Source of the DNA: Streptomyces regalis
Lineage (GTDB): Bacteria > Actinomycetota > Actinomycetes > Streptomycetales > Streptomycetaceae
DNA: 24,979 nt
NCBI RefSeq assembly: GCF_001509475.1
Contig: NZ_LLZG01000026.1
Location: 1 to 24,979 of the forward strand
Reading direction: 5' to 3'
Part shown: piece after piece, positions 1 through 7,000 of the stretch
How the letters are laid out: the number at the start of each line of letters is the position of its first letter
Numbering within the stretch: position 1 is the stretch's first letter
Position numbers and translations under genes: made by a program
The notes under the pieces: model-generated
Databases searched by the model: none
Told to the model about the DNA's origin: nothing
Seen by the model: only the letters and a program-made list of their open reading frames with translations

Positions 1-379
1 CCCCACGCCCCCCTCCCGACTCACCGTGCCCTCACCTCGCGACCACCTCGTCATCACCCCTGTCACAGCGCAAACCCGAGTTTTCGCCAACTCTCCATCG
101 ACTGACCGAATCACGACGCCGATACGCCCCCTTGTTCGAGTGCTGTGTCTGACCTCACGATCGTCCCCTCGGACACAGGCGTGGCGGGCACGGCCTGCGG
201 TCGGTGTCGGCGCCCGGCGCGCGGCGGGGGCGCACGGCGACAGGGCGACCAACCAGGCATTCCGCAACTACCGGCCAGTACCCCTGGTATGGCGCAATCC
301 GCTCGGCCCGGAACTTTGCCCTGCCACCATCAACACCCATCGAAATCCCAGGCGTCCGGAATGCGGCGGGGGGCTGGCC
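1..379. other. Leader region upstream of the Crp/Fnr gene, no supported gene
   Basis: An open frame runs in from position 26, but its first 118 residues are low-complexity Arg/Pro/Ala sequence unlike the Crp fold that follows, so I treat it as untranslated leader. The base composition is less biased than in the neighbouring genes. I see no RNA gene and no convincing -10/-35 pair. The only notable element is a CRP-like palindrome at 144-159, listed separately. Confidence 0.5.
144..159. promoter_or_regulatory. Possible Crp-type operator (TGTG-N8-TCAC palindrome)
   Basis: The sequence TGTGT CTGACC TCACG matches eight of the ten conserved bases of the classical CRP site (TGTGA-N6-TCACA) and has the GTG-N8-CAC core seen in Streptomyces Crp targets. 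It lies about 220 bases ahead of the Crp/Fnr gene, which would fit autoregulation. Short motifs of this kind arise by chance, so the call is weak. Confidence 0.25.
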
Positions 380-1117
380 ATGGGGCTGCTCGGCAATGAG
401 CTGGCGTTCGCGCACACTCTGACTCCCCAGGAGCGCGAGAGCGTGATGGCTCTCGGCAACCGGAAGCGCTACCCGGCCGACGCCCATCTCCTCACCGAGG
501 GCGACCGGACCAGTCACGTCGTGATCATTCTTCAGGGGTGGGTGACCGTATCCGTGGCGACGGACCGTGGGGCCACCCGGCTGATACTCGGCCTGCGCGG
601 CCCGGGTGAACTGCTCGGTGAGATGGCCGCGTTGGATCCGCATCCCCGCAGCGCCACCGTGCGTGCACTGGGCCCCATAGAGGCCCAGGTCATATCCGGG
701 GATGCGTTTCGTCGTTTTCTGGCTCTGCATACCCGGGTCAGCGGTCTGGTGATACGTCAGCTCACCTTCCGGCTCCGCAGCGCCGACCAGGAACGGTCCG
801 CGCTCGCCTCGCTCACCGTGCTGCAGCGCCTGGCCAGCCGGCTCACCGAACTGTCGGGAGCCGAGCCCTCCGGCCCCTACACCCCGTCCGCAGCGGGCCC
901 CTCGAGCGGCCCCGCCACCTCCGGCCCCGCCGTCTCCGGCCGGGTCGTCCAGCTGGCCCAGGACGAACTGGCCGCCACGATAGGCGCCACCCGCGAAGCC
1001 GTCGCCAAGGCGCTACGGCTGCTGCGCACCCAGAACATCGTGCGCACCGGCAACCGGATGGTCGAGATCCTCGACCCCGCGCTGCTCGCCCTCCTCGCGG
1101 ACGGTCATCAGGAGTAA
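380..1117 (+). CDS. Crp/Fnr-family transcriptional regulator
   Basis: This is a cytoplasmic DNA-binding protein of 245 residues, predicted to be a dimeric sensor. Residues 10-125 form a cyclic-nucleotide-binding beta-barrel. The phosphate-binding cassette reads GELLGEMA (77-84) followed by PRSATV (89-94). The ribose-binding Glu (E81) and phosphate-binding Arg (R90) of CRP are therefore both present. A dimerisation helix spans about 110-160. A Ser/Pro/Gly-rich insert (about 160-187) is unusual for the family and separates it from the winged HTH (188-232, core QDELAATIGATREAVAKAL). I chose ATG 380 because the Crp fold begins there and a G-rich Shine-Dalgarno-like tract precedes it. It lies 144 bases ahead of a nucleotide-cyclase-like gene on the same strand, so it may sense or control that system. 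This link is inferred; it could also be an unrelated global regulator. Confidence 0.9.
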   Translation: MGLLGNELAFAHTLTPQERESVMALGNRKRYPADAHLLTEGDRTSHVVIILQGWVTVSVATDRGATRLILGLRGPGELLGEMAALDPHPRSATVRALGPIEAQVISGDAFRRFLALHTRVSGLVIRQLTFRLRSADQERSALASLTVLQRLASRLTELSGAEPSGPYTPSAAGPSSGPATSGPAVSGRVVQLAQDELAATIGATREAVAKALRLLRTQNIVRTGNRMVEILDPALLALLADGHQE

Positions 1118-1261
1118 ACCCACGCCCCGCCGTGTGTAAACGGCTACAGACGCCTCACGTCCCGGGCCTGACTCTGAGGGGACGGACCACCTCCGCGGAC
1201 CACGTCCCCGGCAGGACGAACCACCTCTTCGGCAAGCGCAAAGAACATGCAGGGGGCATGG

Positions 1262-2191
1262 GTGAACCACGACGCTCTGGAACTCACCGAAGCACACTAC
1301 GAGTTGGTGATCAGCGTCGACGCCAGACGTTCCGGCGGGTACGACGACGTCGACAAGACGCGCATGCGCGCCCGGATCTACCGGGTGGTCGAGACGGCCT
1401 TCAGCCACGCCAAGGTGGCCCGGGACGCCGTCCACATGGAGGACCGCGGCGACGGTGTGCTGCTGTCGGTGCCGGGCCGGATCGCGGTGAGCCGGCTGCT
1501 CGGGCTGTGGCTGATAGAGGTGCACGAGAAGCTGCGGGACGAGAACCGTGACCTGGCCGTCCCCCTCGGGCTGCGCATCGGCATGCACGTCGGCCCGGTC
1601 CGGCACGACGAGCGGGGCATCAGCGGACGCGCCGTCGACCTGGCCTGCCGGCTGGCCGACTCCCCCGTCGCCCGGCAGCTCCTCGACGCCGAGAAGGCCG
1701 ACCTCGTGCTGGTGACCTCCCAGTCCCTGTACGAGGACGTGGTCAGCGGCGGCGGCAAGTTCATCGAGCCCGCGCACTACTCCTCGGCCCGGCTGGAGCT
1801 CAAGGAGGGCGAGGTCACCGCCTGGTTCCACCTGCCGGGGCGGCCCGCTCCGGCGATCCCCGTGACGCCGTCGGCCTTTACGGAGGCCGTGGCCGAAGCC
1901 GCGGACATCACCGCCGACTTCGCCGGCATCCGGCCGAGGTCTCGGTTCACGGCCGGCCCCGATCAGCAGCCCGCCTCCTCCGGCTTCGACGACGAATCGG
2001 GCGACGACGAGTTCGACGACAACGACGAGTTCGAGGTCGTCGGCGACAAGATGGCCGGCCATCGGCCCGCTCGCCTGCGGATTCATTACGACGTCACCGG
2101 CGACATGTCCCAGAACCACCACAACGAATACCAGGGGGACGTGCACATCGGCCGGAAGACCGACGGCGGCACCGAGAAGGGGAGGGGCTGA
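1262..2191 (+). CDS. Class III nucleotide cyclase-like protein
   Basis: This is a 309-residue protein whose first 180 residues resemble the class III adenylate/guanylate cyclase catalytic domain. The segment VISVDARRSG carries the first metal-binding Asp (D20), RGDGVLLSV the second (D64), and LRIGMHVGPV (104-113) is the typical central strand. The Asn-x3-Arg transition-state pair appears as D126-x3-R130, so the Asn is replaced by Asp and activity is uncertain. The middle (about 200-270) is an acidic linker with a run of Asp/Glu/Phe. The last 35 residues end in a Gln/Asn/His-rich segment, NEYQGDVHIG, resembling bacterial amyloid-type signalling tails. I prefer GTG 1262, which has AGGGGG five bases upstream, over in-frame ATG 1247, which lacks a ribosome binding site. 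It is first in the long operon; the next gene starts five bases after its stop. Signal production or a regulatory pseudo-cyclase role are both possible. Confidence 0.8.
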   Translation: MNHDALELTEAHYELVISVDARRSGGYDDVDKTRMRARIYRVVETAFSHAKVARDAVHMEDRGDGVLLSVPGRIAVSRLLGLWLIEVHEKLRDENRDLAVPLGLRIGMHVGPVRHDERGISGRAVDLACRLADSPVARQLLDAEKADLVLVTSQSLYEDVVSGGGKFIEPAHYSSARLELKEGEVTAWFHLPGRPAPAIPVTPSAFTEAVAEAADITADFAGIRPRSRFTAGPDQQPASSGFDDESGDDEFDDNDEFEVVGDKMAGHRPARLRIHYDVTGDMSQNHHNEYQGDVHIGRKTDGGTEKGRG

Positions 2192-2196
2192 GCCGA

Positions 2197-4746
2197 GTGA
2201 GCGACGACGAGCAGGCGGGCGGCGCGGCCGTCGACGCCCCCGAGCGGCCCGGCGGGGGACGGTCGTCCGACGACGACAAGAAGGCCGGGGACGGCAGGAA
2301 AGACGACAGGAAGCAGGACCGGGGCGAGCGGGCCCGCGACGACGACGGCAAGTCCGACGGCGAGAAGTCCGCCGAGGACGAGGATGCGGAGAAGGAGAAC
2401 GAAAAGGAAAAGGAGCGGGAGAAGGAACGGGAGCGTGCCGCAGGGCGGTTCAAGGAGCGCACCCGCGATCCCCTCGCCGACGATCAGGGCGAGGACGGGC
2501 CCACCGATCTCGCCGCCGCCGCACGGACGCGCCGGGCCACCCGGCAGCTGTTCGACGTCCGCCGGGACCTGATCAGCTTTGCCCACTCGCGGCTCCAGAG
2601 CGCCCACATCGGCGACAACTTCAACCTGCTGCTGGGCTCGCGCCGGCCCGGCTCCGGTATGCGCAGCGGCCCCGTCCCCGAGGAAGAGCTGCGCAGGCTC
2701 CGCCGGGTCCATGTGGTGCCGCAGGGGTACGTACGGCTGCGCGGCGCGCTGCGTGCCCGGCGGCTGCTGGTGCTCGGTGCCGCGCCGGGAACGGGACGTA
2801 CGAGTACGGCGCTGTCGCTCCTCGACGAGGTCACCCACCGCACGGCGGACGACTTGGGCGCCGAGCCCGCCCCCGGCCCCCGGGTCCTTCGGGTCGATCC
2901 GGAGGGCGGGCCACGGCAGTTGGCCGGGACGCTGGACGACGAGGGCGAGGAGGCCCGGCGCGGTACCGGCTATCTGCTGGAGCTGTCCCTCACCCGGACC
3001 GACGCCCTGCCGCCGGACGAGATGGACCTCGACGAGCTCGCCGCGGCCCTGGCCCGCCGCGAGGCCTTCGCGGTGATCGTCGTGACCGTGGGGTCGGCGG
3101 CGAACGCACTGCTGGCCGGGCGGTACGGCATGCTCTGCCCGCCCGCGCCCACCGAGGAACTGCTAGCCACCCGGCTGCGCGAGCAGCTGGAGGAGCGGGC
3201 CGCGGAGGGCCGGGAGGGCGGCGCGCCCCTGGACGACCTTCTTGCGCGCGCGGAGGAGTTCGCGGAGTCCGAGGAGCTCAAGGATGCGCTCGGCCTGGAC
3301 GATCTGCGCCCCGGCGAGGCCGAGTTGCTGGCGTCGCTGCTGGCCGGGCATGTGCTGGGGAACGTCTCGTACGAGGAGTTGCTGTCCGGCTACCGCAGCA
3401 TCGCCGCCGAGCAGGCCCAGGAGTGGTTCGCCGGGGTGGACCGGGCACTCACCGCGCCCCGGGCCGACGCGGAAGGAAAAGCCCGCCGGTCGGACACGGC
3501 GACGCTGTTCCACCCGGTGGCGTTCCGTATCGCACTGGCCGTGCTGGGCGGGGCGTCGTACAGCGCCGTGGCCACTGCCGCGCACCTGCTGACCTGGGAA
3601 CTGTCCGTTCAGTGCGACCCGGAGAACACCCCGGCCCGCCCCCTGTTCTGCGACGACCCGGAGGTCGACAAGGCCCTCTCGCGCGCCGAATTCAAGGACG
3701 GCAAGGTCGAGGTGGCCGGGCACGACGTGCCGGCGCGGCTGATCTGGTACCGGGGTTCCGCCCTGCCCTCCGCGGTGCTGACCGAGCTGTGGGACCGGCA
3801 TTTCCCGGTCCGGGCGCCGGTGGTGCGCTGGCTGCGGCTGCTGGCGGACGATCCGCGCTCCCAGGTGTGGATGCGCGCCGCGGTCGCCGCCGGTGAACTG
3901 TGCGTACGGGACTTCGACCACGGCTACACCGAGCTGGTCCGGCCGCTCGCCGAGGCGACCACGCCCCGTCGGCGGATCTTCGCGGCCACCACCATGGACC
4001 AGGCCGCCGGTCACGAGTCGCACCGCAGGACGGTGCACAAGATCGTCGGCGACTGGAGCAGCAACGGCACCAAGTCGCTGCGCTGGACCGCCGCGATGGC
4101 CCTGGGCTACGGCAACGCCGCCGCCACGACGGACGACACCCTGGACGCCCTGGCCCGCATCGGGATCCGGGACGAAGGTGATCAACTCGCCGTCAGTTCC
4201 TTCAACGTCGTACGGCTGCTGACCCTGCCCGATGCCGCTCAGGTGCTGGAGCGGGTGGCCGAGTGGACCCACCACAAGAAGGAGCCGTACCAGGACCTGG
4301 GTCTGGTGACCACCGTCCGGCTGGCGCTGACCACGGTGGACGAGGTGCTGACGGACGACCCCGAGTCCTCCCCGCTGGGCGGCCGGGGCGACTGGCCGCT
4401 GCCGCTGGCCCTCGCCGCCACCCGGCCCGAACTCGTCGTCCCCATGGCCGACTTGCTGTGGACCGCGCTGAACACGGCGCGTTCGAAGGACGTGGCGATG
4501 GACGCGTTGGAGGCGCTGCTGCGGTCGGCGGTGCGCAAGGACGGCACCGAGTGGACCCGGCCGGGGCTGGCGGCGCTGCTGCCCGCGCTGGCCACCGAGG
4601 AGAACGACCGGCGGCGGCTGGACTGGCTGTTGCGCCGAATGATGAACGACCCGGAGAAGCCGCTCCCCGAACCGAAGGCGCGCGACCTGTGGTGGCTCGC
4701 CGTCTCACCGGCGGACCGGACGGGCCAGGAGGAGAGGCATGGCTGA
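2197..4746 (+). CDS. Large P-loop NTPase-like protein with helical C-terminal region
   Basis: This is an 849-residue protein, not assigned to a named family. Residues 1-85 are a highly charged, Asp/Lys/Glu/Arg-only disordered segment. Residues 130-150 (SAHIGDNFNLLLG) resemble a short adaptor motif. A P-loop, GAAPGTGRTS, sits at 194-203 after a hydrophobic strand (RLLVLG), but the usual Walker A Lys is Arg (R201). The strand AFAVIVVTVGSAAN (about 290-303) may be the Walker B or sensor region. From about residue 430 the chain is alpha-helical and Leu/Ala-rich, with HEAT- or TPR-like character in the last 400 residues. This layout recalls STAND-type signalling NTPases. GTG 2197 is preceded by GGAGGGG and lies five bases after the cyclase-like stop; its end overlaps the next gene by eight bases. 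Nucleotide binding is plausible, hydrolysis is doubtful. Confidence 0.8.
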   Translation: MSDDEQAGGAAVDAPERPGGGRSSDDDKKAGDGRKDDRKQDRGERARDDDGKSDGEKSAEDEDAEKENEKEKEREKERERAAGRFKERTRDPLADDQGEDGPTDLAAAARTRRATRQLFDVRRDLISFAHSRLQSAHIGDNFNLLLGSRRPGSGMRSGPVPEEELRRLRRVHVVPQGYVRLRGALRARRLLVLGAAPGTGRTSTALSLLDEVTHRTADDLGAEPAPGPRVLRVDPEGGPRQLAGTLDDEGEEARRGTGYLLELSLTRTDALPPDEMDLDELAAALARREAFAVIVVTVGSAANALLAGRYGMLCPPAPTEELLATRLREQLEERAAEGREGGAPLDDLLARAEEFAESEELKDALGLDDLRPGEAELLASLLAGHVLGNVSYEELLSGYRSIAAEQAQEWFAGVDRALTAPRADAEGKARRSDTATLFHPVAFRIALAVLGGASYSAVATAAHLLTWELSVQCDPENTPARPLFCDDPEVDKALSRAEFKDGKVEVAGHDVPARLIWYRGSALPSAVLTELWDRHFPVRAPVVRWLRLLADDPRSQVWMRAAVAAGELCVRDFDHGYTELVRPLAEATTPRRRIFAATTMDQAAGHESHRRTVHKIVGDWSSNGTKSLRWTAAMALGYGNAAATTDDTLDALARIGIRDEGDQLAVSSFNVVRLLTLPDAAQVLERVAEWTHHKKEPYQDLGLVTTVRLALTTVDEVLTDDPESSPLGGRGDWPLPLALAATRPELVVPMADLLWTALNTARSKDVAMDALEALLRSAVRKDGTEWTRPGLAALLPALATEENDRRRLDWLLRRMMNDPEKPLPEPKARDLWWLAVSPADRTGQEERHG

Positions 4747-6271
4747 CAACGACGACGCGCGGGCGAAGGCGAAGCAGCGGCTGCAGGCCAAACGGGCTGC
4801 CGCCGACTCGACCCCCGCGGGCCCGTTTCTGAAGGAGTACACGCCGACGGGCGGGCTGCCGCCGGTGAGTGCCCAGAAGACGTCGGTGGTGTTCTACCGG
4901 AACGGCGGCTACAGCGTGGTCACCGCCTTCGGTGTGCGGCACGTCGACAAGCGGACGCTGGCCCGGCCGTACACCGTCTGCGAGATCGCGGTCGGCACCT
5001 TCGTGACGCCCTTACGGATGGACCTCCCCGCCGCCGGCAGCACGGCCTTCTTCAAGGCCGAGGTGGACATCGAGTGGGAGGTGACCGACCCCCATCTGGT
5101 CGCCGTTCAGGCCGTGAAGGATGTCGCCACGCGGCTCACCTCCCCGATCCTGGAACGGCTGCACGAGGTCACGCGGTCCTACCGGGTGACCGATGCCGAA
5201 CAGGCCAACCGGGTCATCACGCGCGAGTGCGTCGGCGGCCGCTGGAGCGATCTGGGGGCCGAACTCGGCCTGCGGGTACGGCTGTACGTCCGCCTGGGGG
5301 TGGACGACGACGCCATCGAGCACGCGAAGAAGAAGCGGGACGTGGTGGCCGAGGCCGAGGTGACCCGGCAGCGTCAGGACGCGTTCCGGCGCATGCTGCA
5401 GGGCGGGGAGCTGGAACAGCTCAGCTTCATGCTGGCGGCCGATCCCGAGGGGGCCAAGGACTTCCTGGAGAAGATCCGCCAGGAGGGCAGGCAGGACGAG
5501 CAGGAGCGGGTCGACCGGCTCTACACCATGGCGCTCAGCGGAGAGCTCGCCTCCACCGACGTGGAGACGCAGGTCCTGAACCTCATCAACCCGGACCGGC
5601 GCCGTCCCATCCAGGGCCCCCTCGGATCACTGCCGCCCCGCCGGGAGCCGCGGCAGCTGGAGTCGTCCGCGGAGGGGGCGTTCACCCCGGACTGGGTGTC
5701 GGACGAACCGCCCCGACGGCGCCCCCATCGGCCCGAGCCCTCCCGGGACGAGCCGCACCGGACGGGGTCCGGCCGGAGGGAGCCGTACGCCGGCGAGGAC
5801 GCCGACGCCGACGAGCGGCCCTCGCGCACGCGACGCCGGACCGACCGGGAGCCGTACTCGGCCGACGACGACGGCTACCCGCCCCGCGCCCGGCGCGAGA
5901 CCCACCGGTCGGATCCCTACTCCCCGGCCGGCGACGCCGACTACGACGACCCACGCTTCCGCGACCGCCGACGGACCGACCAGCCCGAGCCGCACTACCG
6001 GGACGACGACCCCGACTACGACGACGCCGATGCCGACTACGACGACCGTCGTGCCGGAGCACGGCGGCTGTCCCGTCGGCCGGAGTTCGACTCTCCGGGA
6101 CCGGTCCCGGACCACGACCACGACGATGGGTCGCGCTCCGGCGAACGGCCCCGGACCTACCGGCCGGAGCCCTACTACCCCGACGACGAACGGGAGCGGG
6201 AGTGGGATCGGCCGCGGCGTCGCAGACGAGGTGAGGACGACGGATGGTCCTGGGTGGACGAGGACCGATGA
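4739..6271 (+). CDS. SPFH/band 7-like protein with long disordered tail
   Basis: This is a 510-residue protein. Residues about 35-200 look like an SPFH/prohibitin-type domain: an initial beta-rich part (VVFYRNGGYSVVTAFG), then VDIEWEVTDPHLVAVQ and a helical stretch. A coiled-coil-like segment (about 195-265) rich in Glu/Arg/Gln follows. No clear N-terminal membrane helix is visible, so association with the membrane would be peripheral or through partners. From about residue 280 to the end the chain is disordered, made of Arg/Asp/Pro with recurring EPY, DPY and YDD motifs. Codon 92 is TTA. ATG 4739 overlaps the upstream gene by eight bases and is preceded by AGGAGGAGAGG. SPFH proteins usually form oligomeric scaffolds at membranes; a scaffold role here is inferred. 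Confidence 0.75.
   Translation: MADNDDARAKAKQRLQAKRAAADSTPAGPFLKEYTPTGGLPPVSAQKTSVVFYRNGGYSVVTAFGVRHVDKRTLARPYTVCEIAVGTFVTPLRMDLPAAGSTAFFKAEVDIEWEVTDPHLVAVQAVKDVATRLTSPILERLHEVTRSYRVTDAEQANRVITRECVGGRWSDLGAELGLRVRLYVRLGVDDDAIEHAKKKRDVVAEAEVTRQRQDAFRRMLQGGELEQLSFMLAADPEGAKDFLEKIRQEGRQDEQERVDRLYTMALSGELASTDVETQVLNLINPDRRRPIQGPLGSLPPRREPRQLESSAEGAFTPDWVSDEPPRRRPHRPEPSRDEPHRTGSGRREPYAGEDADADERPSRTRRRTDREPYSADDDGYPPRARRETHRSDPYSPAGDADYDDPRFRDRRRTDQPEPHYRDDDPDYDDADADYDDRRAGARRLSRRPEFDSPGPVPDHDHDDGSRSGERPRTYRPEPYYPDDEREREWDRPRRRRRGEDDGWSWVDEDR
5012..5014 (+). promoter_or_regulatory. In-frame TTA leucine codon (bldA-type control point)
   Basis: Codon 92 of the SPFH-like gene is TTA. In Streptomyces this codon is rare and is read by the tRNA encoded by bldA, which matures late in growth. 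I found no other in-frame TTA in the genes of this window, so the codon may make this step of the operon development-dependent. Confidence 0.8.
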
Positions 6272-6822
6272 CCGCCGACGGGGCGGCACAGACCTCCCCC
6301 GACCCGGTCGGGCCTGTGCCGCACGGGGGTCGGCACTGCCATGACCGGGCGGGGGAGCGCATCGCCGAGCGGCTGCTGAGCACGGTCCGGGAGGACCTCG
6401 GCCGGGCCGACTCCAAGGCGGCCGTGCTCCTGTCGGGGACGCTCGCGCTGCCCGCGTTCCTGGTCGGGTGGCACGGCACGCCCGGCTGGGACGGGCTCGC
6501 CGACCTGACGCTGATCGTCTCCGGGGTGCTGTGGGCCGTCGCGGTGGCCGCGCTGGTCGCAGCGCTGATGCCGCGCACCGGCACCGTGCGCGGCCGGGAC
6601 GAGGTGACCTACTTCGGCGATCTGGTGGCCGCCACCCACGACATCGCGCGGCTGTCCGCCCGGGTCGCCGAGGCGGGGCGCGATCCCGCCGGATGGCTGC
6701 TCGTCCAGGCCGTGGACGTCAGCTCGATCCTGTCCGCCAAGTACCGGGCCATCCGCTGGGGTGTGGCCTCGCTCGCCCCGTCGGCGGCCCTGGCCGTGGC
6801 CTGGGGTCTGACCGCGGGCTGA
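6268..6822 (+). CDS. Pycsar-effector-like (PycTM/DUF5706) membrane protein
   Basis: This is a 184-residue integral membrane protein. The diagnostic segment is a helix ending in RADSKAAVLLSG (46-57), which runs directly into the first membrane helix (53-69). A second helix spans about 78-101. A cytoplasmic loop contains TYFGDLVAATHDIARLSARV and SAKYRAIRWG, and a third helix spans about 164-182. This layout matches the Pycsar effector transmembrane family, whose characterised E. coli member is activated by cyclic pyrimidine nucleotides and damages the membrane. The ATG at 6268 gives an ATGA overlap with the previous stop; an earlier in-frame ATG at 6244 is less likely. The same operon begins with a cyclase-like gene, which strengthens the call. 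I cannot tell from sequence whether it binds a nucleotide. Confidence 0.8.
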   Translation: MTADGAAQTSPDPVGPVPHGGRHCHDRAGERIAERLLSTVREDLGRADSKAAVLLSGTLALPAFLVGWHGTPGWDGLADLTLIVSGVLWAVAVAALVAALMPRTGTVRGRDEVTYFGDLVAATHDIARLSARVAEAGRDPAGWLLVQAVDVSSILSAKYRAIRWGVASLAPSAALAVAWGLTAG

Positions 6823-6955
6823 TCCCCGACCGGCGCACGCAACACCGCCGTACCACCGCACACACGCCAACGCACCACCGCACACGACATCGGCGCGCAC
6901 CAGGCACGAGGCAGACGCGTCACCACGTACACGTCGCAAGACGAACCAAGAACCG

Positions 6956-6981
6956 CAAGCACCAACCTCAAGCACGAACCT
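6956..6981 (+). repeat. 13-base tandem repeat in the spacer before the vWA gene
   Basis: The units CAAGCACCAACCT (6956-6968) and CAAGCACGAACCT (6969-6981) are adjacent and differ at one base. They end about ten bases before the AAGGGGA ribosome binding site of the vWA gene. The whole spacer 6823-7000 is rich in C and A and poor in T and G, which predicts an unstructured RNA. Confidence 0.7.
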
Positions 6982-7000
6982 CAAAGACCAAGGGGACGCC

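Noticed and set aside
26..379. N-terminal extension of the Crp/Fnr frame
   Set aside because: The 118 extra residues are Arg/Pro-rich and unlike the family, and a suitable start lies at 380.
1129..1144. Short inverted repeat GCCGT-N6-ACGGC after the Crp/Fnr gene
   Set aside because: Five-base arms are expected by chance in such GC-rich DNA; too weak for a terminator or operator call.
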